From: Oleiphilus messinensis
GTDB lineage: Bacteria; Pseudomonadota; Gammaproteobacteria; Pseudomonadales; Oleiphilaceae
Reading direction: 5' to 3'
Length of the DNA stretch: 64,000 bases
NCBI RefSeq assembly: GCF_002162375.1
Contig: NZ_CP021425.1
Location: 2,167,501 to 2,231,500 of the forward strand
Shown here: positions 24,615 to 33,640 of the stretch, piece by piece
Position numbering within the stretch: position 1 is the stretch's first letter
How the letters are laid out: each line of letters starts with the position of its first letter
The notes under the pieces: model-generated
Told to the model about the DNA's origin: nothing
The model's input: the letters and a program-made list of their open reading frames with translations, nothing else
Databases searched by the model: none
Program-made: the position numbers and the translations under genes

Positions 24615-25505
24615 ATGATGATGCGTATTCTTGTGATTGGGGCGAATGGACAATTGGGCGCTGAGTTTATGAGGCATCAGAATTCAGGCTTTCAAATTGA
24701 TGGCGTGGGTCGAGCCGAGTGTGATATCTGTGATTTGCAAGAAGTTCAGCAGTGCCTTAATCGATATGATCCGGATGTGGTTATTAATTGTGCGGCTTAC
24801 ACCGCCGTCGATGCAGCAGAGGAGAATCGTGAGGTTTGTTTTGCTGTAAATCATGACGGTGTTCTGAATCTTGCAAAATGCTGCGCAGAAAGGAGCATAC
24901 CGCTTGTTCATTTCTCTACGGATTATGTATTTGATGGGCAGAAAGAAGGCGTCTGGTATGAAGATGATACGCCCAACCCGATTAATTGCTATGGCGAAAG
25001 TAAGCTGGCGGGCGAAGACGCGATTCGAAAGGTGTGTAATCAGTATTTGATTTTCAGAATAAGCTGGGTGTTTGGTCAATACGGTCCAAACTTCGTAAAA
25101 ACAATGTTAAGACTTGCCAAAACACGAAGTGAACTGAATGTGGTGAGTGACCAATATGGTGGTCCAACCGCGACTCCATGTATTGTTCGGGCTGTGTTAG
25201 GCAGTTTGGCCAATAGCCGGTCCGGTGAACGGGGGTTGGCGTGGGGCACTTATCATTTACCTTCAGAGCCGTTTGTTTCCTGGGCCCAATTTGCAGAGTT
25301 TATTTTCGCCAAGGCTCAGGAGCTTGAACTACTGAGTGTGGTCCCACAGGTTCATTCCATACCGACTTCTGAGTATCCAACGCCCGCAAAGCGGCCTTTA
25401 AATTCGAGATTGGGTAGTGGTGAGCAAGAAGTTTCAGCTTGTGACTGGCAAACGGCGTTAGGCCGTTTGTTGCCCGGGATTATTCACAGTCTGGAGGGCG
25501 AATGA
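24615..25505 (+). CDS. rmlD: dTDP-4-dehydrorhamnose reductase
   Basis: SDR-family reductase of 296 residues making dTDP-L-rhamnose, last step of the pathway. IGANGQLGAEF gives the cofactor-binding loop, INCAAYTAVDAAEE the family segment, and HFSTDYVFDG with YGESKLAGED (YxxxK) the active site. GRL near the C-terminus and RPLNSRL are typical of RmlD. Three ATG codons in a row (24615, 24618, 24621) make the exact start uncertain. rmlA, rmlB and rmlC are not adjacent; they could lie elsewhere. Overlaps the next gene by 4 bp (ATGA). Confidence 0.92.
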   Translation: MMMRILVIGANGQLGAEFMRHQNSGFQIDGVGRAECDICDLQEVQQCLNRYDPDVVINCAAYTAVDAAEENREVCFAVNHDGVLNLAKCCAERSIPLVHFSTDYVFDGQKEGVWYEDDTPNPINCYGESKLAGEDAIRKVCNQYLIFRISWVFGQYGPNFVKTMLRLAKTRSELNVVSDQYGGPTATPCIVRAVLGSLANSRSGERGLAWGTYHLPSEPFVSWAQFAEFIFAKAQELELLSVVPQVHSIPTSEYPTPAKRPLNSRLGSGEQEVSACDWQTALGRLLPGIIHSLEGE

Positions 25506-26527
25506 ACAGCTTGGTTGTGTTGCTGGGCCTATTTGGTTTGATGTCAGTATTTGTGCTTACCCATTGGCGAATTCGTATTGCTTTGAGTAAAAAGCTGTTG
25601 GATGTACCAAATCAGCGTAGCTCTCACTCAATTCCGACGCCTTCCAGCGGCGGGATGAGCTTTGTTTTTGTGTTAAGCTTTTTGTGGTTTTGTTTTGCTC
25701 TGGTGAGTTCAGAGGCCCCTCTTGCCTGGACTGCGTTGTTGCTTTGCTCCGGAGTCCTGGCAATGATGGGGTGGTTTGATGACCACAAGGAACTCAGTGC
25801 CGGCACGCGTTTTTTAATTCAGATCCTGATCATTTCTGTGTTTTTAGCGCAGGTAGACGCTTTGCCAATGTTAACTCTGGGAGGGTTTACTGTCGATTCG
25901 GAAAGCGTGCTGTTTGGAGGTTGGTTTTTGTATCTCCTCTGGAGTGTGAATCTTTACAATTTTATGGATGGTATTGATGGCATGGCCGCATCTCAGGCCA
26001 TCTATGTATTCTGGTCTATTGCTGCGTTTACCGGTTTCTCTAATGCTGTTTCTGACTCATTCACCGTCGCAGCGGTGCTGGCCGGAATGGTCATGTTCGG
26101 TTTTTTATGGTTTAACTGGGCACCTGCAAAGATATTTATGGGAGATATAGGTAGTGCTTACCTGGGATTTGTTCTAGCCGGGTTTACATTGTTGGTGGTA
26201 TCAAGCGATGCGGAGTTGCTCGTGCCATTGATACTGATCATGGGGACGTTTATTGTCGATGCCACTGTCACGCTTCTTGCCCGACTGTTATCAGGGCAAA
26301 GGTTTTATCATGCGCATCGCTCCCACGCATATCAAATTCTATCTGAACACTGGGGGAGTCATGGCAAGGTTGTCGTAGCCTATTTGGTGGTGAATCTGTT
26401 TTGGTTGCTGCCTTTTGCGTGGTTGGCATTGATGATACCGAATTACTCTTTTCTATTTCTACTGGTAGCTTGGACACCTTTGGTTATAATAGTCGTTAAA
26501 ACTGGAGCCGGAAAGCCGCAGGCGTGA
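25502..26527 (+). CDS. WecA/WbpL-type undecaprenyl-phosphate sugar-1-phosphate transferase
   Basis: MraY/WecA-family polytopic enzyme, 341 residues with about 10-11 membrane helices, that starts lipid-linked O-unit synthesis on undecaprenyl phosphate. Family motifs are in order: SSHSIPTPSSGG near the N-terminus, WFDDHKELS with the catalytic Asp pair, NFMDGIDGMA, KIFMGDIGSAYLG, and HRSHAYQ in the cytoplasmic loop. Coupled to rmlD by an ATGA overlap. In Pseudomonas, wbpL and wbpM stand next to each other at the end of the O-antigen locus, as here. The sugar used (GlcNAc, FucNAc or QuiNAc) cannot be told from sequence. Confidence 0.9.
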   Translation: MNSLVVLLGLFGLMSVFVLTHWRIRIALSKKLLDVPNQRSSHSIPTPSSGGMSFVFVLSFLWFCFALVSSEAPLAWTALLLCSGVLAMMGWFDDHKELSAGTRFLIQILIISVFLAQVDALPMLTLGGFTVDSESVLFGGWFLYLLWSVNLYNFMDGIDGMAASQAIYVFWSIAAFTGFSNAVSDSFTVAAVLAGMVMFGFLWFNWAPAKIFMGDIGSAYLGFVLAGFTLLVVSSDAELLVPLILIMGTFIVDATVTLLARLLSGQRFYHAHRSHAYQILSEHWGSHGKVVVAYLVVNLFWLLPFAWLALMIPNYSFLFLLVAWTPLVIIVVKTGAGKPQA

Positions 26528-26606
26528 ACACGCTCATTGGAACCTGTTCTCTTTTCCTGTACATCTGTATTTTGATCCTAATGTAGTTGCTTAAATTGGA
26601 AGTTTT

Positions 26607-26650
26607 ATAAAGCGATAGTTTTTTAGAGTGATATTTTCTTAAAGTAATAG
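26607..26650. repeat. Three imperfect 12-bp repeats at 16-bp spacing
   Basis: Upstream of the wbpM-like gene, ATAAAGCGATAG (26607), TTAGAGTGATAT (26623) and TTAAAGTAATAG (26639) follow each other with exact 16-bp period. They lie 84 bp before the chosen start codon. They could be protein-binding sites or decayed duplicated DNA. Confidence 0.5.
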
Positions 26651-26733
26651 TTTGATACATCTTGTTGAGTAGACTCATCAGGCATTAAGGATTAGCAAGC
26701 TTGGGGCAAAGTTGCTCCGGGCGGTTGGAAATT

Positions 26734-28752
26734 ATGATAAATCTTCTCTTCAAGTTACCTCGTCGCCAAAAGCGCATTGTTTCTGTGTGTGCAGACCTGG
26801 TCTTTTTACCTTTGGCGTTCTGGGCGGCAATGTCCCTGAGGCTCGACCAATTCTATAATCCTTTTGTCGCAGTACCCGGTATAGAGCCGGAATTGCAAGT
26901 ACTCAGAACCATGCTGGGACTGAGTGACGGATTGCAGTTGAAAGTCATTTTGGTGCTTCTCTTCACTGTATCGGCCAGTGTTCTTATCTTTATCAGACTG
27001 GGGCTATATCGTGCCGTTATCCGGTACATGAGTAACCACGCTTTGATTGCAGTACTCACTGGAGTGAGTATTTCTGCGCTTGTTCTAGCGGCAAGCAGTT
27101 TCGTCGGGCAGACCAATATCCCCCGCTCGGTGACATTGATTTACTGGTGTCTGGCCCTTTTGTTTGTTGGTGGGTCGCGCATGGTTATTCGCTCTATTTT
27201 CCAACACCAGATGATGAAGGCCAAGGAGCGTGTCATTATCTATGGCGCGGGCAGCTCAGGATTACAGCTTAGCTCGGTGCTGTATCAAGGAAATCAATTT
27301 CAGCCCGTCGCGTTTATTGATGATAGCCCGATCCGTCAGGGTAGTATTTTGAATGGTCTCAGAGTTTACCCGCCGCCTTTTTTATCCAAGACGATTGATC
27401 GTTATGGTGCTAATCGCATACTTTTAGCACTTGGCGAAACATCTAGAGCTCAGCGAAGTGTTATTCTCCGTTTTTTGGAGGGTCTTCCTGTTATGGTGCA
27501 AACGATTCCCTCCATGTCGGACATTTTAAGTGGTAAGGCGACGATCGCAGAAGTCCGGGATGTCGAGGTCGAAGACCTTTTGGGACGAGATGAGGTTGAA
27601 CCGGACTCAGCACTCTCAGGTTCTTGCATAACCGATAAAGTGGTTATGGTCACTGGCGCGGGAGGATCGATCGGTTCTGAATTGTGCCGTCAGATCCTGA
27701 ATCACAACCCCAAAGGCTTGGTGTTGTTCGAAATCTCGGAATACGCATTGTATGCTCTGCACCAAGAACTAGAGACGTACGTCACCAAAAACGCCTTGTC
27801 AGTTGAATTGAAAGCCGTGCTCGGGTCGGTGCAAAAGGAGCATCGTCTCGAGGTGATTATGCAGACGTTTGGCGTACAGACGCTCTATCATGCTGCGGCC
27901 TATAAACATGTGCCGATGGTTGAACATAATATTGTGGAAGGCGTACGCAATAATATATTTGGCACCTGGTATAGCGCGGAAGCGGCGATTCGTGCAAAGG
28001 TCGAGACTTTCGTGTTGGTTTCAACCGATAAAGCGGTGCGTCCGACGAATGTAATGGGTGCAAGCAAGCGGATGGCGGAATTAGTCCTCCAGGCGTTGGC
28101 AAAACGCCAAACCGGCACGCGCTTCTGTATGGTTCGCTTTGGCAATGTGTTGGGGTCTTCTGGATCCGTAGTTCCGTTATTTCGAGAGCAAATCAAGGCG
28201 GGTGGACCGGTTACGGTTACCCATAAAGATATTACTCGCTACTTTATGACAATCCCTGAGGCAGCCCAATTGGTGCTTCAGGCGGGCGCCATGGGTGAAG
28301 GGGGGGATGTTTTTGTTCTGGATATGGGCGAGCCGGTCAAAATAGCTGATCTAGCCAAGAAAATGATCCACTTGATGGGGTCTGAAGTGCGTGATGATCA
28401 GCATCCGGATGGAGACATTGAAATTGCCTATACCGGCTTGCGCCCCGGGGAAAAACTTTATGAGGAACTGCTGATTGGCGAAAATGCGAGAGGTACGCAG
28501 CATCCGCGAATCATGAAAGCACAAGAAAAATCGTTGGCTTGGCCGGATACGGCTGCTTTGCTCGACGAGTTGGATCGTGCTTGCCATATTTTTGATTGTG
28601 ACCGGGTCAGGGATCTGTTAGTGCAGGCGCCAACTGACTTTATGCCCAACACCGATATCGAAGATTTGGTATGGCAATCCACGCTTCGTTTGGAAGCTGC
28701 TGCCGATAATATAAGTATATTGAAGACCCGTAAGAAAGAAGGGTTTTCCTAG
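26734..28752 (+). CDS. wbpM: WbpM/CapD-type membrane-anchored nucleotide-sugar 4,6-dehydratase
   Basis: Large inverting or retaining UDP-GlcNAc 4,6-dehydratase-like protein, about 672 residues. Four N-terminal membrane helices, then a first Rossmann domain (IIYGAGSSGLQLSSVL) and the catalytic SDR domain (VTGAGGSIGSELCRQI). The active site has Met in place of the usual Tyr, in NVMGASKR (MxxxK), as described for WbpM-type enzymes, with the preceding STDKAVRPTN loop. ATG 26734 gives MINLLFKLPRR and is preferred over TTG 26701. WbpM supplies UDP-4-keto-6-deoxy sugars for QuiNAc/FucNAc in O-antigen, which suits the neighbouring initiating transferase. Confidence 0.92.
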   Translation: MINLLFKLPRRQKRIVSVCADLVFLPLAFWAAMSLRLDQFYNPFVAVPGIEPELQVLRTMLGLSDGLQLKVILVLLFTVSASVLIFIRLGLYRAVIRYMSNHALIAVLTGVSISALVLAASSFVGQTNIPRSVTLIYWCLALLFVGGSRMVIRSIFQHQMMKAKERVIIYGAGSSGLQLSSVLYQGNQFQPVAFIDDSPIRQGSILNGLRVYPPPFLSKTIDRYGANRILLALGETSRAQRSVILRFLEGLPVMVQTIPSMSDILSGKATIAEVRDVEVEDLLGRDEVEPDSALSGSCITDKVVMVTGAGGSIGSELCRQILNHNPKGLVLFEISEYALYALHQELETYVTKNALSVELKAVLGSVQKEHRLEVIMQTFGVQTLYHAAAYKHVPMVEHNIVEGVRNNIFGTWYSAEAAIRAKVETFVLVSTDKAVRPTNVMGASKRMAELVLQALAKRQTGTRFCMVRFGNVLGSSGSVVPLFREQIKAGGPVTVTHKDITRYFMTIPEAAQLVLQAGAMGEGGDVFVLDMGEPVKIADLAKKMIHLMGSEVRDDQHPDGDIEIAYTGLRPGEKLYEELLIGENARGTQHPRIMKAQEKSLAWPDTAALLDELDRACHIFDCDRVRDLLVQAPTDFMPNTDIEDLVWQSTLRLEAAADNISILKTRKKEGFS

Positions 28753-28834
28753 GTTCGTGGATCATGCACCTTTGACTTGTTCTACACTTTTGACTTGATA
28801 TTCATATTCAATTTGTAAGTTTCAGGAGTAAAAA

Positions 28835-30244
28835 TTGATATTTCCCATTATTCTGTCAGGTGGCTCGGGGACTCGCCTGTGGCCTCTTTCTCGTCAGGCT
28901 CACCCCAAGCAATTCCTGAATCTGGTTGATGATAACTCTTTGTTGGGTAATACCATAGTTCGGCTGGAAGCCATTGATCAAATCGAAAAATTGATGGTGG
29001 TTTGCAATGAGGACCACCGTTTTATGGTTGCGGGTGTATTGCAGCAACAGGATAAACTTCAAAACGCGTCCATTTTGTTGGAACCCATGGCCAAGAACAC
29101 GGCGCCGGCGATTGCATTGGCTGCCCACGCAATCGTTAAGGAGAACCCTGAAGCGGTGATGCTGGTGTTGCCTGCAGATCATGTTATTAAACAGGCTTCG
29201 GTGTTTGCGGAGGCGGTAAAGACAGGTAAGCTGGCTGCAGAACAGGGCAAGCTGGTAACGTTTGGTGTTGTCCCTGATTGTCCCCACACAGGCTATGGCT
29301 ATATTCGTTCCAAAGCTTCCGATTCTGCTTGGTCAGCAGTCGAGGAATTTGTCGAAAAACCTGATCAGGAGACAGCAGAACGTTACCTCAAAAATGGCAA
29401 CTATTACTGGAACAGTGGCATGTTTATGTTTCGGGCAGATGTCTATCTCAAGGAGCTAGAAAGGTTTTCACCTGACATGGTTGATGCAACCTGTCGTGCC
29501 CTGGAAAACAGTAAGCTGGATCTTGATTTTACCCGAATTGATTCGGATAGCTTTGCGCAATCACCAGAAGACTCTATTGATTATGCCGTGATGGAGAAAA
29601 CCGAGCAGGCGGTTGTTGTGCCATTGGATGCGGGCTGGAGTGATGTGGGCTCTTGGTCGGCATTGTGGGAAATTCATGACCAGGATGCCCATGGTAATGT
29701 GTGTCGGGGTGATGTGATCATTGAAGACGTGAATAATAGTTTTATTCATTCTGAGTCCCGTCTGGTTGCAGCAATTGGCTTGGATGACCATGTTATCGTT
29801 GAAACGGATGATGTTGTGCTGGTTTCGGATAAGTCACGGGTTCAGGATGTGAAACGCCTGGTCGAGAAAGTTAAGCAGCAGGATCGCAAGGAGCATCAGT
29901 TTCACAAGAAAGTTCATCGCCCCTGGGGGACCTATGAAGGAATTTCCGCCAGTGAGCGTTTTCAGGTCAAGCGTATCACGGTGAATCCGGGCCAAAAGCT
30001 GTCATTGCAAAAGCACCATCATCGCGCTGAGCATTGGGTTGTGGTTCGGGGAACCGCAGTGGTTGTTCGGGGTGATGAAGAAATATTGCTGACGGAAGAC
30101 CAGTCAACCTATATCCCTCTGGGGGTGGTTCACCGTCTGGCGAACCCGGGTGTGATTCCGCTGGAAATTATTGAAGTCCAAACCGGATCATATCTCGGAG
30201 AGGATGATATCGTCCGCTTTGATGATCATTATGGCAGAAGTTGA
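28835..30244 (+). CDS. manC: Mannose-1-phosphate guanylyltransferase / mannose-6-phosphate isomerase
   Basis: Bifunctional enzyme, 469 residues, giving GDP-mannose. The N-terminal pyrophosphorylase signature LSGGSGTRLWPLSRQAHPKQ is intact; VEEFVEKP and NSGMFMF follow. The C-terminal isomerase cupin shows PGQKLSLQKHHHRAEHW with metal-binding histidines. Start is TTG with AGGAG 9 bp upstream. GDP-mannose could feed O-antigen, alginate-like polymers or LPS core. Its stop is followed by AGCGCT-N7-AGCGCT, a short hairpin between manC and convergent slyX without a clear T-run. Confidence 0.93.
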   Translation: MIFPIILSGGSGTRLWPLSRQAHPKQFLNLVDDNSLLGNTIVRLEAIDQIEKLMVVCNEDHRFMVAGVLQQQDKLQNASILLEPMAKNTAPAIALAAHAIVKENPEAVMLVLPADHVIKQASVFAEAVKTGKLAAEQGKLVTFGVVPDCPHTGYGYIRSKASDSAWSAVEEFVEKPDQETAERYLKNGNYYWNSGMFMFRADVYLKELERFSPDMVDATCRALENSKLDLDFTRIDSDSFAQSPEDSIDYAVMEKTEQAVVVPLDAGWSDVGSWSALWEIHDQDAHGNVCRGDVIIEDVNNSFIHSESRLVAAIGLDDHVIVETDDVVLVSDKSRVQDVKRLVEKVKQQDRKEHQFHKKVHRPWGTYEGISASERFQVKRITVNPGQKLSLQKHHHRAEHWVVVRGTAVVVRGDEEILLTEDQSTYIPLGVVHRLANPGVIPLEIIEVQTGSYLGEDDIVRFDDHYGRS

Positions 30245-30260
30245 GCGCTCTGGTTAAGCG

Positions 30261-30524
30261 CTAGTAATGAGGTGGGGGGGTGTTATCGCTGCTCCCGTCG
30301 TCTTGTTGGAGTCGATCGAGTTGCTGCTTTAGTATTCGATTTGCAGACCACAGTTTTTTGATCTCCGTATCCTGAATGCTCACAGTCTGGTTGAGTGCAT
30401 CGATATAATCTTCCTGAAACGCTACGCGCTCCTCAAGTGCCACCAATCGGGTTTCCAGATTGGTGCCGGTGGAGTTGTGTTCGTTTTTTGACGTTTTGTC
30501 ATTCATGGGTGTATTTACTCTCAT
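30261..30524 (-). CDS. slyX: SlyX family protein
   Basis: Small coiled-coil protein of 87 residues (81 if ATG 30506 is used). The repeated heptad pattern LETRLVALEERVAFQEDYI and the ending PPPHY are typical of SlyX. Its role is not well defined; it forms short coiled coils and is widespread in Gammaproteobacteria. It faces manC, with 16 bp between the stops. Confidence 0.9.
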   Translation of the reverse strand: MRVNTPMNDKTSKNEHNSTGTNLETRLVALEERVAFQEDYIDALNQTVSIQDTEIKKLWSANRILKQQLDRLQQDDGSSDNTPPPHY

Positions 30525-31029
30525 GGATGATTTGTTTTTTCATGGATGAATTGCTTTTCAAGGGCATGCTGTTTCCAACGAATATCGCGTCACTCGTGAT
30601 TTGATTGCTCGATATGTCTTATTAGATTGTGTTTTTAACTGCCATCTCTACGCGCCCCGGAAGCAAAGCCGTTATTAATTTGCTATGATATCTGGGTAAG
30701 CCTTATAACAAAATATTTTTATTGGGGTGCAGGTGGTGATTTTCAGTAGTATCACCTTTTCTGTCATGGTCTTCCGGGTCTTTCCGATTGTTTGATTTGA
30801 ATCTGTGGTTCAAGTTTAGGCCAAGTATTCGGGACGGTCAGTGTCTGGTATCACTTTCATCTTTCCCCTTCCAGTGAATGATTTTGCGATAGGCTATTTG
30901 GGTAATTATTTCGGTGTCATCGAGCGAAACTTTTGTGCTTGCTATCCATTTTGTGCTTGCTATCCAGAAGTTTCGTTTGGTGTATCTATTACTGAATTAA
31001 TTTAGAGTAAATCATGAGGTAACATTTGG
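30525..31029. other. Intergenic region, long leader candidate of the cold-shock gene
   Basis: About 505 bp without a supported gene. It contains an 18-bp perfect tandem repeat flanked by inverted arms (see 30925-30975). Otherwise A/T-rich with no convincing open frame on either strand. It should hold promoters of slyX (left) and of the cold-shock-domain gene (right); long structured 5' leaders are common for cold-shock-protein genes. Confidence 0.5.
30925..30975. repeat. Two exact 18-bp tandem repeats enclosed by 8-bp inverted arms
   Basis: TTTTGTGCTTGCTATCCA occurs twice without a gap at 30931-30948 and 30949-30966. CGAAACTT at 30925-30932 and AAGTTTCG at 30968-30975 form a perfect inverted pair around it. 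The whole lies about 55 bp before the start codon at 31030, so it could form a hairpin in the leader RNA. Confidence 0.8.
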
Positions 31030-31530
31030 ATGGACAGCAAGTTCACTAAGCGAATATTAACATCATTGCTTCTGGCGATACCTTCGCCATTGGTGTTGGG
31101 TGGGCTCATTACAATTCTAACAAACGCATTTTGGCTGAATCCTTCTTTGTCAGAGAATCAACAGGGTATCGCCGGCTTGGTTGCCCTTTTGGGTAGTGCT
31201 GATGGCATTATTGCGTATTTGATCGCGGTATGTTTGTTCGGAGGGGTTGCGTTTATTGCATTAAATTTGAGTGCAGTTCCTGCGGATGACTTTACGGATT
31301 TCCCGGATGAGGAAGATGGAGATAGAGAGTCGGGTACCGTGAAATGGTTCAATGTCAGCAAAGGCTTTGGTTTCATCACGCGAGATAGTGGCGAGGAAAT
31401 TTTTGTGCATTTTCGTTCTATTCGTGGAAGAGGGCATCGGAGTCTTCGACAGGGGCAGCGAGTGCGCTTCTCTGTCAGCCAGGGAGAGAAAGGTTTGCAG
31501 GCTGATAATGTCTCGGTGGCTAAAGGTTAG
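31030..31530 (+). CDS. Membrane-anchored cold-shock-domain protein
   Basis: Protein of 166 residues with two N-terminal hydrophobic segments (about 10-32 and 52-78) and a C-terminal cold-shock domain (about 97-166). The nucleic-acid binding motifs are KGFGFITR (RNP1) and EIFVHF (RNP2), with TVKWFNVSK before them. The combination of membrane helices with a CSD domain is unlike the small free Csp proteins. It may bring an RNA-binding domain to the inner membrane, but no function is known. Transcribed rightward with a long leader; convergent to the next gene. Confidence 0.85.
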   Translation: MDSKFTKRILTSLLLAIPSPLVLGGLITILTNAFWLNPSLSENQQGIAGLVALLGSADGIIAYLIAVCLFGGVAFIALNLSAVPADDFTDFPDEEDGDRESGTVKWFNVSKGFGFITRDSGEEIFVHFRSIRGRGHRSLRQGQRVRFSVSQGEKGLQADNVSVAKG

Positions 31531-31621
31531 GTTTTCTGTATTACACGCTGGTTTTTTAGCGTTGCTGGGACTTGAGGTCGTGCCATATCGTGGTCTTGAG
31601 TCCCAGATCCCAGGTTATATC

Positions 31622-32017
31622 TCAAGCGTTCCAGATTTTTAATTCGACACCATTTTCGTTGACGCACCACCACGTCGTTTCTACATCGTCTCCCTCTTGC
31701 CATCCGCCATTGGAGCACCTGACTTCAGACTCAAGCGCCTGATAGGCTGCACGGGCACATTCAAGGTCATCCTGCCACGGCGTAGCATTTGATTTAAACC
31801 AGACCGAAGTATATTTCTTGCCTGCGGCAGCTTCGAGGATTGTTACTGGAAATTTTGTGTCTTGGTAGTTACAGCTCAATTCCAGGCTTTGTTTTCCAGA
31901 CTTGAGTACATCTATGCAATGAAATACCGAACCGAGCCAATTTTGAATGGCGTTTAGTGAAGTATCTTTGATATATATCTCAATATCCGGTTGTCGTTCA
32001 GTTTGACTGTCCTGCAT
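31622..32017 (-). CDS. Hypothetical protein, 131 residues
   Basis: No recognised family. It is acidic, soluble and has no signal peptide or membrane segment. Contents are an N-terminal region DIEIYIKDTSLNAIQNWLGSVF, a central Lys-rich turn, and a Trp- and Cys-containing C-terminus (VRCSNGGWQEGDD, then TTWWCVNENGVELKIW) that suggests a compact beta domain. ATG start is in a normal gap of 56 bp after a small membrane-protein gene. Reading frame length and composition look like a true gene, not a shadow. Function unknown. Confidence 0.65.
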   Translation of the reverse strand: MQDSQTERQPDIEIYIKDTSLNAIQNWLGSVFHCIDVLKSGKQSLELSCNYQDTKFPVTILEAAAGKKYTSVWFKSNATPWQDDLECARAAYQALESEVRCSNGGWQEGDDVETTWWCVNENGVELKIWNA

Positions 32018-32073
32018 GATTCAATCCCCCCATGTATTGTCAATTCACTATTTTTCGGTGCACTGATGGTGAT

Positions 32074-32316
32074 CTAGTTTTCAAGGAAGTGCTTTATCCT
32101 GGATTTCAGTAGTCCAAGGTAACCAATTAAAGCTAACATGCCGCCCAAGGCTGAGATAGCAAGTGCAGCGAATGCAAGCCACTCTTGTTTCAGAGAGGGC
32201 AGGCTATAAATATTAAGTAGCAGAATGCTGATGAGCCCACCCACCATAACTAGAGCGCCGATAATAAAGCGCTTGAAATGTTTGCGGTTTTCCTGGGTAG
32301 TTGATTCTCGTGCCAT
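32074..32316 (-). CDS. Small two-helix membrane protein
   Basis: Protein of about 80 residues, with a basic N-terminus (RKHFKRF) and two hydrophobic helices (about residues 16-35 and 46-70). ATG 32316 gives MARESTTQENR; a TTG at 32343 overlapping dapE is the other start. Directly downstream of dapE on the same strand, perhaps cotranscribed. No family is recognised; a small inner-membrane protein is all that can be said. Confidence 0.6.
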   Translation of the reverse strand: MARESTTQENRKHFKRFIIGALVMVGGLISILLLNIYSLPSLKQEWLAFAALAISALGGMLALIGYLGLLKSRIKHFLEN

Positions 32317-32332
32317 CGTTTTCAAGCTGGAT

Positions 32333-33493
32333 TTATTCGCCAAGTAACTGGTTCAGAATGCCTTCATAAATAGCCGACAGATCATCAAGGTCTGACGCAT
32401 TTACACATTCATTGACTTTGTGAATTGTGGCATTAAGTGGGCCGAGTTCGAGAACTTGAGCACCGGTTGGCGCAATAAAACGTCCGTCTGAGGTACCACC
32501 CGTAGTCGAAAGTTCCGTTGTGCGGCCGGTAACATCTTTTATCGACTGGATGGCTGCATCTACCAGTGGGCCCGGTTCCGTGAGGAACGGCAGTCCACTG
32601 AGGTGCCAGTCAATGCTGTAGTCGATATCGTGTTGATCCAAAAGTGCGTGCACTCGAGACTTGATATCGTCCTCAGTCAATTCAGTGCAATAGCGCAAGT
32701 TAAACTGCGCCTCGATTTCTCCTGGAATGACGTTGCTTGCCCCTGTTCCGGAATGGATATTGGTGAACTGGAATGTGGTCGCTGGGAAGTATTCGTTACC
32801 TTGGTCCCAAATTTCGTCCGCCAGCGCTGCCAGAGGGCGGAACGCAAGGTGCATTGGATTCTGCGCCAGATGGGGGTAGGCAACGTGCCCTTGAACCCCT
32901 CGGATTTTCAAGTGTCCATGTAGGGAGCCCCGGCGACCGTTTTTAATAATATCGCCCAGGACAGCCGTGCTGGACGGCTCACCGATCAGACACCAATCAA
33001 TTTTTTCGCCCCGGGCTTCAAGGGTTTCAATCACTTTCACCGTGCCATTATCAGCCGGGCCTTCTTCATCACTGGTAATCAGGAAAGCGATTGAGCCTTT
33101 GTGCTCCGGGCTATTTTGAATAAAGCGCTCGGTGGCTGTGATAAATGCGGCGAGACTGCCTTTCATATCCGCAGCACCTCGTCCGTAAAGCATGCCATCT
33201 TCGATCACGGGCTCAAATGGGGGGTGTGTCCATTGCGACTCTGGTCCTGTTGGTACAACATCTGTATGCCCTGCCATGGCCAGAACGGGGCCTTCAGTGC
33301 CTCTTCGCGCCCAAAAATTTGTCACTTCGCCAAAGACCAGTTTTTCAACGGTGAACCCAATTGCTTCGAGGCGCTTGGCCATCAACTCCTGGCAGCCTTT
33401 ATCATCGGGGGTGACAGATGCTCGGGAAATGAGCTCACACGTGAGCTGAATGGTTTCAGACAGTGAGTTGGGGGCGGTGTACTGACCGGTCAT
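32333..33493 (-). CDS. dapE: Succinyl-diaminopimelate desuccinylase
   Basis: Zinc peptidase-fold enzyme of 386 residues in the succinylase branch of lysine/meso-DAP synthesis. Metal and catalytic motifs are visible: [12 protein letters not shown] (metal His), [14 protein letters not shown] (bridging Asp), [12 protein letters not shown] (catalytic Glu) and GGTSDGRFI. The expected product feeds lysine and peptidoglycan. It is 147 bp downstream of dapD, on the same strand; the gap holds a perfect 11-bp inverted repeat. Confidence 0.95.
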   Translation of the reverse strand: MTGQYTAPNSLSETIQLTCELISRASVTPDDKGCQELMAKRLEAIGFTVEKLVFGEVTNFWARRGTEGPVLAMAGHTDVVPTGPESQWTHPPFEPVIEDGMLYGRGAADMKGSLAAFITATERFIQNSPEHKGSIAFLITSDEEGPADNGTVKVIETLEARGEKIDWCLIGEPSSTAVLGDIIKNGRRGSLHGHLKIRGVQGHVAYPHLAQNPMHLAFRPLAALADEIWDQGNEYFPATTFQFTNIHSGTGASNVIPGEIEAQFNLRYCTELTEDDIKSRVHALLDQHDIDYSIDWHLSGLPFLTEPGPLVDAAIQSIKDVTGRTTELSTTGGTSDGRFIAPTGAQVLELGPLNATIHKVNECVNASDLDDLSAIYEGILNQLLGE

Positions 33494-33543
33494 GGAATCC
33501 TCGATACCTTATCTTATTAAGGGGAAGGTTATTATCTTGGTAT

Positions 33544-33593
33544 GAATGGCACTAGAATTCTCGATCAGACGTTACTTCAAGATAGTGCCATTC
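33544..33593. repeat. Perfect 11-bp inverted repeat between dapD and dapE
   Basis: GAATGGCACTA at 33544-33554 is complemented exactly by TAGTGCCATTC at 33583-33593, with 28 nt between. There is no T-run after either arm, so it is not a classic terminator. It may be a processing or attenuation hairpin. Confidence 0.7.
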
Positions 33594-33640
33594 AGCCCAG
33601 CTACGGCTACGTCGGTATAAACCAGGTTATTGTTTCAAAC

